Assembly: GCA_030606585.1 (NCBI GenBank)
Contig: JAUWGD010000115.1
Coordinates: forward strand, 1 to 5,507
Direction of reading: 5' to 3'
Length of the DNA stretch: 5,507 nt
Source: Dehalococcoidales bacterium
Lineage (GTDB): Bacteria; Chloroflexota; Dehalococcoidia; Dehalococcoidales; RBG-16-60-22
Shown here: positions 1 to 5,507 of the stretch, one piece after another
Layout: the number at the start of each line of letters is the position of its first letter
How positions within the stretch are numbered: position 1 is the stretch's first letter
Position numbers and translations under genes: made by a program
Notes under the pieces: generated by a model
The model's database searches: none
The model's input: the letters and a program-made list of their open reading frames with translations, nothing else
Told to the model about the DNA's origin: nothing

Positions 1-1
1 G

Positions 2-733
2 GAGAGCAGTGTCGCCTTTTTCCAGGTGCACCCCGGCGCCATCTATTTGCACCAGGGGGACTCATATCTTATCAACAAGCTCGATTTAACCAATCATGTC
101 GCTTATGCCGAGCCGACCCGCGTTACCTACTATACGGAGACCAAGGAAATCCACGACCTGCGTATCGAGAAGGTGAGGGAGAGCCAGGAAGCAGGGGCGG
201 TGAAAGTGAGCGTCGGCGATGTTCAGGTGACTATCGACGTGGTGGGCTTTAAAAAGTACCGCCAGTTCAGTGAAGAAGTCATCGGAGAGGAGCCTTTAGA
301 CCTCCCCACCATTACCTTCCCCACAGTCGCGTTATGGTTCGACGTGCCGTCCAGAGCCATATCCCGCATCGCGGAGAAGGCGATGGACTTTGCCGGCGGA
401 CTCCATGCCGTCGAGCATGCCGCCATCGGTATTTTACCCCTGTTCGCCCTGTGCGACCGTAACGACATCGGCGGCGTTTCCACCCCCCTCCACCCCGATA
501 CGGGTAAGGCGCAGGTATTTATTTATGACGCCTATCCCGGCGGCATCGGCATCGCCGAGAAGGGCTACGAAATGATAACGGAGTTGTGGGAAGCTACCCG
601 TAATGTCATTGCCGAGTGCCCCTGCGAGGACGGCTGCCCCTCCTGCGTGCAGTCGCCCAAGTGCGGCAACAATAACAAGCCTTTAGATAAAGCGGCAGCG
701 GGGGTGATACTGAGGGAGTTGGTGAAGAGTTAA
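2..733 (+). CDS. mrfA: MrfA/YprA-type DEAD/DEAH-box DNA helicase, C-terminal part (DUF1998), 5' end cut off
   Basis: This is the last 243 residues of a large helicase whose reading frame is open to the left edge, so the GTG at 26 is an internal Val codon and not a start. The visible part is the C-terminal DUF1998 zinc-binding domain. It shows VHPGAIYLHQG (residues 9-19 of the fragment), LHAVEHA (134-140), DAYPGGIG (176-183) and a cysteine cluster C206-x-C208-x3-C212-x2-C215-x5-C221, of which four cysteines are expected to hold zinc. In this family (B. subtilis MrfA/YprA, about 750 residues) the protein is a 3'-5' DNA helicase involved in repair of mitomycin-type damage. The helicase core (Walker A, DEAH box) lies outside the window, so activity cannot be judged here. 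The frame ends at a TAA followed by a hairpin about 50 bases later. The family call is firm. The symbol is by analogy, since other DUF1998 helicases exist. Confidence 0.85.
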   Translation, partial: ESSVAFFQVHPGAIYLHQGDSYLINKLDLTNHVAYAEPTRVTYYTETKEIHDLRIEKVRESQEAGAVKVSVGDVQVTIDVVGFKKYRQFSEEVIGEEPLDLPTITFPTVALWFDVPSRAISRIAEKAMDFAGGLHAVEHAAIGILPLFALCDRNDIGGVSTPLHPDTGKAQVFIYDAYPGGIGIAEKGYEMITELWEATRNVIAECPCEDGCPSCVQSPKCGNNNKPLDKAAAGVILRELVKS

Positions 734-784
734 GCCCCCCGTTCTTATCTTTTCCCACCCAAACCGCCCCAGAAATCCCTCTCA

Positions 785-819
785 TTCTCCCTTTACCAAA
801 GGGAGAAGCTATTTTATTT
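785..819 (+). terminator. Likely intrinsic terminator of the helicase gene
   Basis: A perfect 10-base-pair stem, TTCTCCCTTT (785-794) and AAAGGGAGAA (798-807), encloses a 3-base loop, ACC. It is followed by a T-rich tract (GCTATTTTATTT) and lies 51 bases after the helicase stop codon. The tail is interrupted by non-T bases, so termination may be imperfect. The hairpin also resembles an intergenic repeat seen again just downstream, so it may be both. Confidence 0.55.
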
Positions 820-856
820 CCGCTCCCTTTTAAGTTTCCCCCTTGGTAAACGGGGG
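785..856. repeat. Pair of TTTACCAA hairpins in opposite orientation
   Basis: The first hairpin (785-807) has the core CCCTTTACCAAAGGG. The second (838-856) has a CCCCC/GGGGG stem around TTGGTAAAC, and its reverse complement reads CCCGTTTACCAAGGGGG. The two share TTTACCAA flanked by C and G runs, so the segment between them is bounded by inverted copies. This is the look of a small dispersed intergenic repeat (REP- or MITE-like). Copy number elsewhere in the genome cannot be seen from this window. Confidence 0.45.
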
Positions 857-994
857 ATTAAGGGGGATTTTAATTCCCCACCCCCAGTGGAGCGTCTAAG
901 TGGGGTGAAACCCCTCTTTCTTTATTTCCCCCTTCCCTCTCGCCTGCCAGAGAACTTGTTCGGCGAGCAGGTCATCAATACCCAAGGGAAGGGG

Positions 995-1098
995 GTTCAC
1001 CCTGAAGGGACACAGGAGTTCACCCAGAAGAGTTCACCCTGAAGGGGATAGGTTCACCAAAATACAGGGGTTCACCCAGAAGGGTTCATCCTGAGGGG
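995..1098 (+). repeat. Cluster of six imperfect GTTCACCCTGAAGGG repeats
   Basis: Units begin at 995 (GTTCACCCTGAAGGG), 1018 (GTTCACCCAGAAG), 1032 (GTTCACCCTGAAGGG), 1052 (only GTTCACC retained), 1070 (GTTCACCCAGAAGGG) and 1084 (GTTCATCCTGAGGGG). Start-to-start steps are 23, 14, 20, 18 and 14 bases, so this is an irregular cluster rather than a true tandem array. Most units carry a small internal dyad (TTCA-CCC-TGAA, or CCC/GGG). Unit size and spacing rule out a CRISPR array. It lies downstream of recJ in the convergent gap. Function is unknown. Confidence 0.6.
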
Positions 1099-1148
1099 GT
1101 GAGGTTAATACTAAGTGGGGCTATTAAGCACTCTTGAAATTATTACTC

Positions 1149-2834
1149 TTAACTATTACTCGACTTAAAGTCCAGTATGTTGAGCCTGAGCTGCTCTTTA
1201 CCCTGCCATCGGTCGATTTCCAGGTTGTAGACGATATCCAGTAGCGTTGACGTTTCCGCGGTATGATTGGCCAGTCGGAAGGCCACCCCGTCCCAGACCG
1301 TGCCTCCCTGCCTGAGCTTCATCCGCAAATGTTCCCCGGTATTGCCCATGGTACGCCGCTCCAGCACCTCCACCCCCTCGCTCAGGAAAGTCGGCACCGG
1401 GTTGCCGATTCCGAACGGCGCCAGCAGCTGTGTTGTCTCGTAGGTATCCCCGCCGAGTTCCGGTAAGGTAACCAGGGCGTCGATATTCAGGTGGGGACGG
1501 AGTTCCACCTCTTCCAGTTCCTCGGCGACAAATCGCGAGAGTTCTTCCTCGAGCTGCGGTAAATTACTGGTAGGCAGGGTAAATCCGGCGGCGGCGGCGT
1601 GCCCGCCGTAACGCGAGAAAAGGTGGTTGAACTTGTTCAGGGCGGCGATAATATTGAATTCCGGGATGCTGCGGCAGCTGGCATGACTTACCTTATCCGC
1701 CGTATGTATCACCACGGACGGATGATAGAACTCCTCGGTAAGCCGACTCGCCACCAGGCCGGCGATGCCCATGGGGTACTCTTTATCGGCGGTGAGCAGC
1801 AGCGGCGGCAGCCCCCGGGCGATTACCTGCTCCCTGGCTCTGGCCAGCGTCGCCGTGGTCAATTTCTGCCGTTCCCGGTTTGTCTTCGCCAGCCATACCG
1901 CCAGCTCCTGCGCTTCCTGTGGCGACTCGGTTATAAGTAAATTGTAGCCGATCAGGCCGTCGGCCAGCCTGCCGGCGGCGTTCAAACAGGGGCCGATGAC
2001 CCAGGAAATACTATCCGCATCGAGACTGCCCGCCTCAAGTCGGGTCTGTTTTAGAAGCTCTCTAATGCCGAGTCGAGGATTGGCATTCATGTGTTTCAGG
2101 CCTTCTACTATCAGGTAGCGGTTTTCAGCCAGCGGCGGCGACATGTCGGCGATGGTGCCGATGGCTACCAGGTCGATAACCTTTTCCAACAGTTCCTCTC
2201 TACCGACGTTCCGGTACAGCGCCTGGAGTAATTTAAAAGCCACCCCCACCCCCGCCAGCTGCGAGAATGGGTAGGCCGAACCTTCCAGCTTGGGGTCGAT
2301 GACGGCTACGGCCTCCGGGACTTCATCAAGGGGATTATGATGGTCGGTGATGATGATATCCAGCCCCATCTTCATCGCTTTTTTCACCTCGGTCACGTCG
2401 GTAACGCCGCAGTCGACGGTGATTACCAGGCTCACGCCCTGCTCGTAAAGCCGCTTGAGCACGGCGGTGGTCAGCCCGTGTCCTTCCGTCTGGCGATGGG
2501 GTATATAGGGGACGGCCTTGCCCCCGAGGAACGATAAGCCCTGCACCAGGGCTGCCGTGGCGGTGATGCCATCGGCATCGAAGTCTCCGTAGATACCGAC
2601 GGTCTCTCCGGAAAGCAGGGCCTGGTTCACTCTGGCTACGCCTTCTTCCATACCGGTAAGCAGGAGGGGGTCGCTCAAGAGACTCTCATCGCTGGCGAGG
2701 AATTTCTTAAAGTCATCCGGATGGGATATGCCCCGGTTATGGAGGAGCTGTACTAACAGATGAGGAAACCCTGAGTCGCTGACCATCTGTTGGTCGGTTA
2801 CGGGTGGCAGCAGATTCCAGCGACTATGGCTCAA
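1149..2834 (-). CDS. recJ: Single-stranded-DNA-specific exonuclease RecJ
   Basis: RecJ is a cytoplasmic 5'-3' ssDNA exonuclease of the DHH phosphoesterase family, used in RecF-type recombination, mismatch repair and base-excision repair. The 561 residues match the usual bacterial length (E. coli 577). The DHH domain shows GDFDADG (83-89), DCG (141-143), DHH (164-166) and DLVAIGTIAD (221-230), which supply the Mn-binding acidic and histidine residues. GPxLNAAGRL (281-290) follows. The DHHA1 domain has SCRS (386-389) and RYGGHAAAAGF (408-418). A RecJ-type OB domain runs from about 450 to the end, with LAPFGIGNP (471-479). The start is TTG: it is the first possible start after an in-frame TGA four codons upstream, it keeps the typical RWNLLPP N-terminus, and GAGG lies 7 bases before it. 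The next Met is residue 17, after that motif. The gene begins 2 bases after the fabF stop, so the two are probably co-transcribed. No key residue is missing. Confidence 0.96.
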   Translation of the reverse strand: MSHSRWNLLPPVTDQQMVSDSGFPHLLVQLLHNRGISHPDDFKKFLASDESLLSDPLLLTGMEEGVARVNQALLSGETVGIYGDFDADGITATAALVQGLSFLGGKAVPYIPHRQTEGHGLTTAVLKRLYEQGVSLVITVDCGVTDVTEVKKAMKMGLDIIITDHHNPLDEVPEAVAVIDPKLEGSAYPFSQLAGVGVAFKLLQALYRNVGREELLEKVIDLVAIGTIADMSPPLAENRYLIVEGLKHMNANPRLGIRELLKQTRLEAGSLDADSISWVIGPCLNAAGRLADGLIGYNLLITESPQEAQELAVWLAKTNRERQKLTTATLARAREQVIARGLPPLLLTADKEYPMGIAGLVASRLTEEFYHPSVVIHTADKVSHASCRSIPEFNIIAALNKFNHLFSRYGGHAAAAGFTLPTSNLPQLEEELSRFVAEELEEVELRPHLNIDALVTLPELGGDTYETTQLLAPFGIGNPVPTFLSEGVEVLERRTMGNTGEHLRMKLRQGGTVWDGVAFRLANHTAETSTLLDIVYNLEIDRWQGKEQLRLNILDFKSSNS

Positions 2835-2836
2835 AC

Positions 2837-4090
2837 TTATGCCTCAACGTATCTCCGTAGAATAAGCACCGAATTATGTCCGCCGAACCCGAAGGAATTG
2901 GTCAGTACCGTGTTAACCTCAGCCTTGCGGGCGACATTGGGTACAAAATCCAGGTCGCATTCAGGGTCAGGATTTTCGTAATTTATCGTTGGCGGGATAA
3001 CCCCGTTTAAAATCGTCATGATACAGATAGCCGGTTCGATAGCGCCGGCGCAACCGATAAGGTGGCCGGTCATCGATTTGGTGGAACTGATGGGCACCTT
3101 GCGGGCGTACTCGCCCATGGCTGCCTTGATTGCCTTTGTCTCCATGGCATCATTAAGCTGGGTGGACGTGCCGTGAGCGTTGATGTAATCGATTTCTTCC
3201 GGCTTAACGCCGCTCCTTTTCAAAGCCATCTGCATCGCCCTGGCGGCTCCCTCACCGTTTTCCAGCGGCTGGGTGACGTGGAACGAGTCGGCGGTAGCCC
3301 CGTAGCCTATAATTTCCGCCAGAATATTGGCTCCCCGGTTCAAGGCGTGTTCCAGGCTTTCCAGGATGAGAACGACCGCCCCTTCGCTGACGATAAAGCC
3401 GTCGCGGTCCTTATCGAAAGGACGGGATGATTTTTGCGGGGCGTCGTTCCTGGTTGACAGAGCCTTGAGGGCATTAAAGGCGGTGATACCTACCGGGTTT
3501 ATGATGGACTCGGTGCCGCCGGCTATCATCACCTGGGCATCGCCGTGCTTGATATATTCATAGGCGGCGCCTATGGCATCCGAGCCGCTGGAGCAGGCTG
3601 ATGTGATGCACAGGTTCGGCCCTTTAACTCCCAGCGCAATTGATACATGGGCGGCGGCTATATCCGATATCATCATCGGTGCCAGGAAAGGGCTGACTCT
3701 ATCCGGCCCCTTTTCCAGCAGTACCTGTATCTGTTCGAACAGCGTGGTCAGGCCGCCGATACCGCTGCCGATAAACACGCCGATTTCGTCCTGGTTGCTG
3801 TTATCGATTTGCAGGTCGGACTGCTTTACGGCCTGGATGCCGGCGGCAACCGCCAGCTGGGCGAAACGGTCCATGCGGCGGACGTTCTTGCGGTCGATGT
3901 AGTCGGTAGGCTCGAATCCCTTGACCTCGCCGGCGAATTTAGTCTCCATATTCGAGGCGTCAAACAGGGTTATATAATCAATGCCGGGTTTACCGGCGAC
4001 GAGATTATCCCACGTAGCGGCCATGTCCAGGCCCAGCGGGGTCAGAGCCCCGATACCAGTAACTACAACTTTATTAACTTGATTATTAAT
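2837..4090 (-). CDS. fabF: 3-oxoacyl-[acyl-carrier-protein] synthase II (FabF), probable ATT start
   Basis: FabF is the condensing enzyme of type II fatty-acid synthesis. It joins malonyl-ACP to a growing acyl-ACP with loss of CO2, in the cytoplasm. With the start proposed here it has 417 residues (E. coli 413). The thiolase-fold catalytic set is intact: nucleophile C166 in TSACSSG, H306 in NAHGTSTQLND, K338 and H343 in KSMTGHLIG. The C-terminal NSFGFGGHN carries gatekeeper Phe 402. The first ATG in frame (4022-4024) would remove the conserved first strand KVVVTGIGALTPLGLD, which is encoded just upstream. In-frame TAA lies at 4109-4111, and between it and that strand there is no ATG, GTG or TTG. 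An ATT at 4088-4090 sits 9 bases after AAGGAG and gives MNNQVNKVVVTG, so I chose it. A one-base error in the nearby A7 run is the main alternative. No acpP, fabD or fabG is adjacent. The gene leads into recJ. Confidence 0.93.
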   Translation of the reverse strand: MNNQVNKVVVTGIGALTPLGLDMAATWDNLVAGKPGIDYITLFDASNMETKFAGEVKGFEPTDYIDRKNVRRMDRFAQLAVAAGIQAVKQSDLQIDNSNQDEIGVFIGSGIGGLTTLFEQIQVLLEKGPDRVSPFLAPMMISDIAAAHVSIALGVKGPNLCITSACSSGSDAIGAAYEYIKHGDAQVMIAGGTESIINPVGITAFNALKALSTRNDAPQKSSRPFDKDRDGFIVSEGAVVLILESLEHALNRGANILAEIIGYGATADSFHVTQPLENGEGAARAMQMALKRSGVKPEEIDYINAHGTSTQLNDAMETKAIKAAMGEYARKVPISSTKSMTGHLIGCAGAIEPAICIMTILNGVIPPTINYENPDPECDLDFVPNVARKAEVNTVLTNSFGFGGHNSVLILRRYVEA

Positions 4091-4099
4091 TGTAGTAAT

Positions 4100-4105
4100 C
4101 TCCTT
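4100..4105 (-). promoter_or_regulatory. Ribosome binding site that sets the fabF start
   Basis: AAGGAG, read on the - strand, follows an A-rich run and lies 9 bases before the ATT codon at 4088-4090. It is the best Shine-Dalgarno match in the divergent region. It is about 75 bases from the in-frame ATG at 4022-4024, too far to serve that codon. This supports initiation at or very near the ATT. Confidence 0.7.
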
Positions 4106-4122
4106 TTTTTATTGAATGGGGA

Positions 4123-4145
4123 TGAAATTCCATGGTGGAATTTCA
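4123..4145. promoter_or_regulatory. Perfect 10+3+10 inverted repeat, operator-like
   Basis: Arms TGAAATTCCA (4123-4132) and TGGAATTTCA (4136-4145) are exact reverse complements around TGG. The dyad lies 33-55 bases upstream of the proposed fabF start and just downstream of the candidate fabF -10 box, where a repressor would block transcription. It is AT-rich with no T tract that would make it a good terminator, and no gene ends nearby. It does not match the FapR or FadR operators as I remember them, so the regulator is unknown. An RNA hairpin in the fabF leader is the alternative. Confidence 0.5.
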
Positions 4146-4149
4146 CTTA

Positions 4150-4177
4150 TTGTTACATATTTAGAGGTTATTTTCAA
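4150..4177 (-). promoter_or_regulatory. Candidate fabF-recJ promoter
   Basis: On the - strand, TTGAAA (4172-4177) and TAACAA (4150-4155) are 16 bases apart. The -35 is good, while the -10 matches TATAAT at only three of six positions. Transcription would start near 4143, inside the inverted repeat. The match is weak but is the best I find upstream of fabF. Confidence 0.35.
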
Positions 4178-4191
4178 GTCCGGACGTTTTT

Positions 4192-4221
4192 TTGACCCCG
4201 CGGGAACGGTAACAGTATAAT
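4192..4221 (+). promoter_or_regulatory. Sigma-70-type promoter of mtaB
   Basis: TTGACC (4192-4197, five of six consensus bases) is followed after 18 bases by a perfect TATAAT (4216-4221). A start near 4228 would give a leader of about 30 bases before the mtaB ATG. It diverges from the candidate fabF promoter, with the two -35 boxes only about 15 bases apart. Confidence 0.65.
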
Positions 4222-4257
4222 ATCTTACATTACCATTGAATATTGAAAATACAGTAA

Positions 4258-5507
4258 ATGACTAAGCGAACGGAAAAACCCACGGTAGCCCTCGACAGCC
4301 TGGGCTGTAAGCTGAACCAGGCGGAGATACAGTCCCTGTCCCGCCAGCTTGCCGAAGCCGGCTATACTCTGGTGTCGCCAACGGATAAGGCAGATATCTA
4401 TATTCTGAATACCTGCACGGTGACGCATGTCGCCGACCGTAAGTCGCGGCACATGCTGCGCCTCGCCCGCCGCAGGAACCCGGCTGTACGGCTGGTGGCC
4501 ATCGGCTGCTATGCCGAACGGTCGCCTAATGAACTCGCCGGGATTGAGGGAGTCGAACTCGTCCTGGGCAACGACCGGAAATGGAATATCCTGGAATTGC
4601 TGGGCGATTCCGGCGGCCCGGGTAAGCAAACGACCATAGTCCCGGGTGAAAAAAGCCGCCGTACCCGTGCTTTTGTCAAGATACAGGATGGTTGCCGCAG
4701 CTTCTGCGCCTACTGCATCGTACCCCTGGTGAGGAGCCGCCTGGAAAGCGTGCCGGTAGAAAAGGTGACGGGTACGGTCGGGGAGCTGGCGGCGACCGGC
4801 TATCAGGAAGTGGTATTGACCGGCACGGAAATCGGTACTTATAACCGCAACGAGGTCAACCTTAAAGGGCTTCTGGAGCGGGTACTATCGGAGACACCCG
4901 TCGCCCGGCTGAGGCTCTCCTCCCTCCAGCCTCCGGAAATTACCTCCGAGCTTATCGGGTTGTGGCATGATTCGCGACTCTGCCCGCATTTTCACCTGTC
5001 TCTCCAGAGCGGCAGCTATGCCGTCCTCAAGCGGATGAAGCGGCGTTACACTCCCGCCGACTACCAGCGCGTGGTCGCTCTTATTCGCGACTTGGTGCCC
5101 GACGCGGCTGTTACCACCGATGTAATCGTCGGCTTCCCCGGCGAGACCGATACCGAATTTCAGGAAACTCTGGACTTCTGCCGGGAAATGCAGTTCGCCC
5201 GCATTCACGTTTTCCCCTACTCGCCACGTCCCGGCACCGCGGCGGCGACCATGCCGCAGCAGGTATCTGAAAAGGACAAGAAACAGCGCAGTCAGCAGAT
5301 GCTCGCCCTGGCTAAAGAGAGCGCGCAGAGCTTTCAGCAGCAATTCATAGGAAAAACCATGGAAGTGCTCTGGGAGCAGAAAGCCGGAGGTATCTGGTCC
5401 GGCCTGACGGGCAACTATGTCAAGGTCTACGCCAGGAGCAACCATGACCTGGCCAATCGTCTTCTGCCGGTGAGGCTGGTCAGGCTTTACCGGGACGGGG
5501 TGTGGGG
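4258..5507 (+). CDS. mtaB: tRNA (t6A37) C2-methylthiotransferase, MtaB-type, 3' end cut off
   Basis: MtaB is a radical-SAM enzyme that adds a methylthio group to t6A37, giving ms2t6A next to the anticodon of tRNAs that read ANN codons. The frame is open from ATG 4258 to the right edge, giving 416 residues, close to the family's usual length (roughly 430-450), so only a short tail is missing. The N-terminal MTTase domain has cysteines C17 (GCKLNQ), C53 (NTCTVT) and C84 (IGCYAE), which hold the auxiliary 4Fe-4S cluster. The radical-SAM domain begins at QDGCRSFCAYC with C146, C150 and C153, followed by LRLSSLQP, HLSLQSGS and GFPGET (292-297). A TRAM-like tRNA-binding domain starts near 360. The start is fixed by an in-frame TAA directly before the ATG. 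No Shine-Dalgarno sequence is visible. One oddity is VRSR where the family usually has xRGR. RimO and MiaB are less likely, given GCKLNQ and the DGC-x3-C-x2-C context. Confidence 0.93.
   Translation, partial: MTKRTEKPTVALDSLGCKLNQAEIQSLSRQLAEAGYTLVSPTDKADIYILNTCTVTHVADRKSRHMLRLARRRNPAVRLVAIGCYAERSPNELAGIEGVELVLGNDRKWNILELLGDSGGPGKQTTIVPGEKSRRTRAFVKIQDGCRSFCAYCIVPLVRSRLESVPVEKVTGTVGELAATGYQEVVLTGTEIGTYNRNEVNLKGLLERVLSETPVARLRLSSLQPPEITSELIGLWHDSRLCPHFHLSLQSGSYAVLKRMKRRYTPADYQRVVALIRDLVPDAAVTTDVIVGFPGETDTEFQETLDFCREMQFARIHVFPYSPRPGTAAATMPQQVSEKDKKQRSQQMLALAKESAQSFQQQFIGKTMEVLWEQKAGGIWSGLTGNYVKVYARSNHDLANRLLPVRLVRLYRDGVW

Larger units (their letters stand above)
734..1148. other. Non-coding gap between two convergent genes
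   Basis: About 415 bases separate the helicase stop from the recJ stop, which face each other. I see no convincing gene on either strand and no tRNA-like fold. The region is rich in C-runs and G-runs. It holds a strong hairpin near its left end, a related hairpin in the opposite orientation about 50 bases later, smaller stems (GGGGT-GAA-ACCCC at 902-914; GGGGA/TCCCC at 863-879), and a cluster of short repeats at 995-1098. It probably serves mainly for termination from both sides, plus dispersed intergenic repeats. Confidence 0.7.

Noticed and set aside
995..1098. Short repeats suggestive of a CRISPR array.
   Set aside because: Units are only about 15 bases, degenerate and irregularly spaced at 14-23 bases, and no cas gene is present.
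1105..1127. Inverted repeat TTAATA/TATTAA downstream of recJ as a recJ terminator.
   Set aside because: The stem is only 6 A/T pairs with an 11-base loop and no T tract on the - strand, too weak to call a terminator.
734..1148. A mobile element or hidden small gene in the convergent gap.
   Set aside because: No transposase fragment, target duplication, tRNA fold or supported reading frame is visible. Only hairpins and short repeats can be supported.
4086..4133. A 15-codon - strand reading frame (MEFHPHSIKKGDYYN) that starts in the inverted repeat and whose TAA overlaps the fabF ATT start.
   Set aside because: It has no ribosome site and no recognisable features, and chance frames of this length are common. 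It matters only as the frame that would join fabF if the A7 run were one base shorter, so it is mentioned in the fabF start finding and not called as a leader peptide.
4225..4629. A 134-codon open frame on the - strand opposite the start of mtaB.
   Set aside because: It lies antisense to the conserved, cysteine-containing N-terminal half of mtaB and shows no recognisable protein family. The same holds for a 186-codon - strand frame at 4885-5445 and for long + strand frames opposite recJ and fabF.

Overview
The window carries four protein genes with housekeeping or repair roles. From left to right they are the 3' end of a MrfA-type (YprA/DUF1998) DNA helicase on the + strand, a complete recJ and a complete fabF on the - strand, and an almost complete mtaB-type tRNA methylthiotransferase on the + strand that runs off the right edge. 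All are bacterial. My impression from protein flavour (RecJ with SCRSIPEF, MtaB with CIVPLVRS) and from the G/C-run hairpins between genes is a Chloroflexota/Dehalococcoidia-like genome. That is inference from memory, with moderate to low confidence.

Layout. Positions 2-733 hold the helicase C-terminus. Positions 734-1148 are a non-coding convergent gap of about 415 bases, holding a terminator-like hairpin, an oppositely oriented relative of that hairpin, and a cluster of six short GTTCACC-type repeats. Positions 1149-4090 are a tight fabF-recJ pair on the - strand, transcribed right to left, with only 2 bases between the fabF stop and the recJ TTG start. Positions 4091-4257 are a compact divergent control region between fabF and mtaB. 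It has a near-consensus promoter for mtaB (TTGACC, 18 bases, TATAAT), a weaker candidate promoter for fabF, and a perfect 10+3+10 inverted repeat beside the fabF promoter. Positions 4258-5507 are mtaB.

How the genes relate. The helicase and RecJ are both DNA-repair enzymes but point towards each other, so they are not one operon. FabF (fatty-acid elongation) and RecJ (5'-3' ssDNA exonuclease) look co-transcribed, with no obvious functional link. MtaB makes the ms2t6A37 modification of tRNA and is transcribed away from fabF.

I do not see a new defence, mobile or biosynthetic system here. The observation most worth checking is the fabF start. The conserved first strand (KVVVTGIGALTPLG) is encoded, yet no ATG, GTG or TTG codon lies in frame between the upstream stop and that strand. 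A strong AAGGAG site lies 9 bases before an ATT codon, which suggests a rare AUU start (as in infC) or a single-base error in an A7 run.
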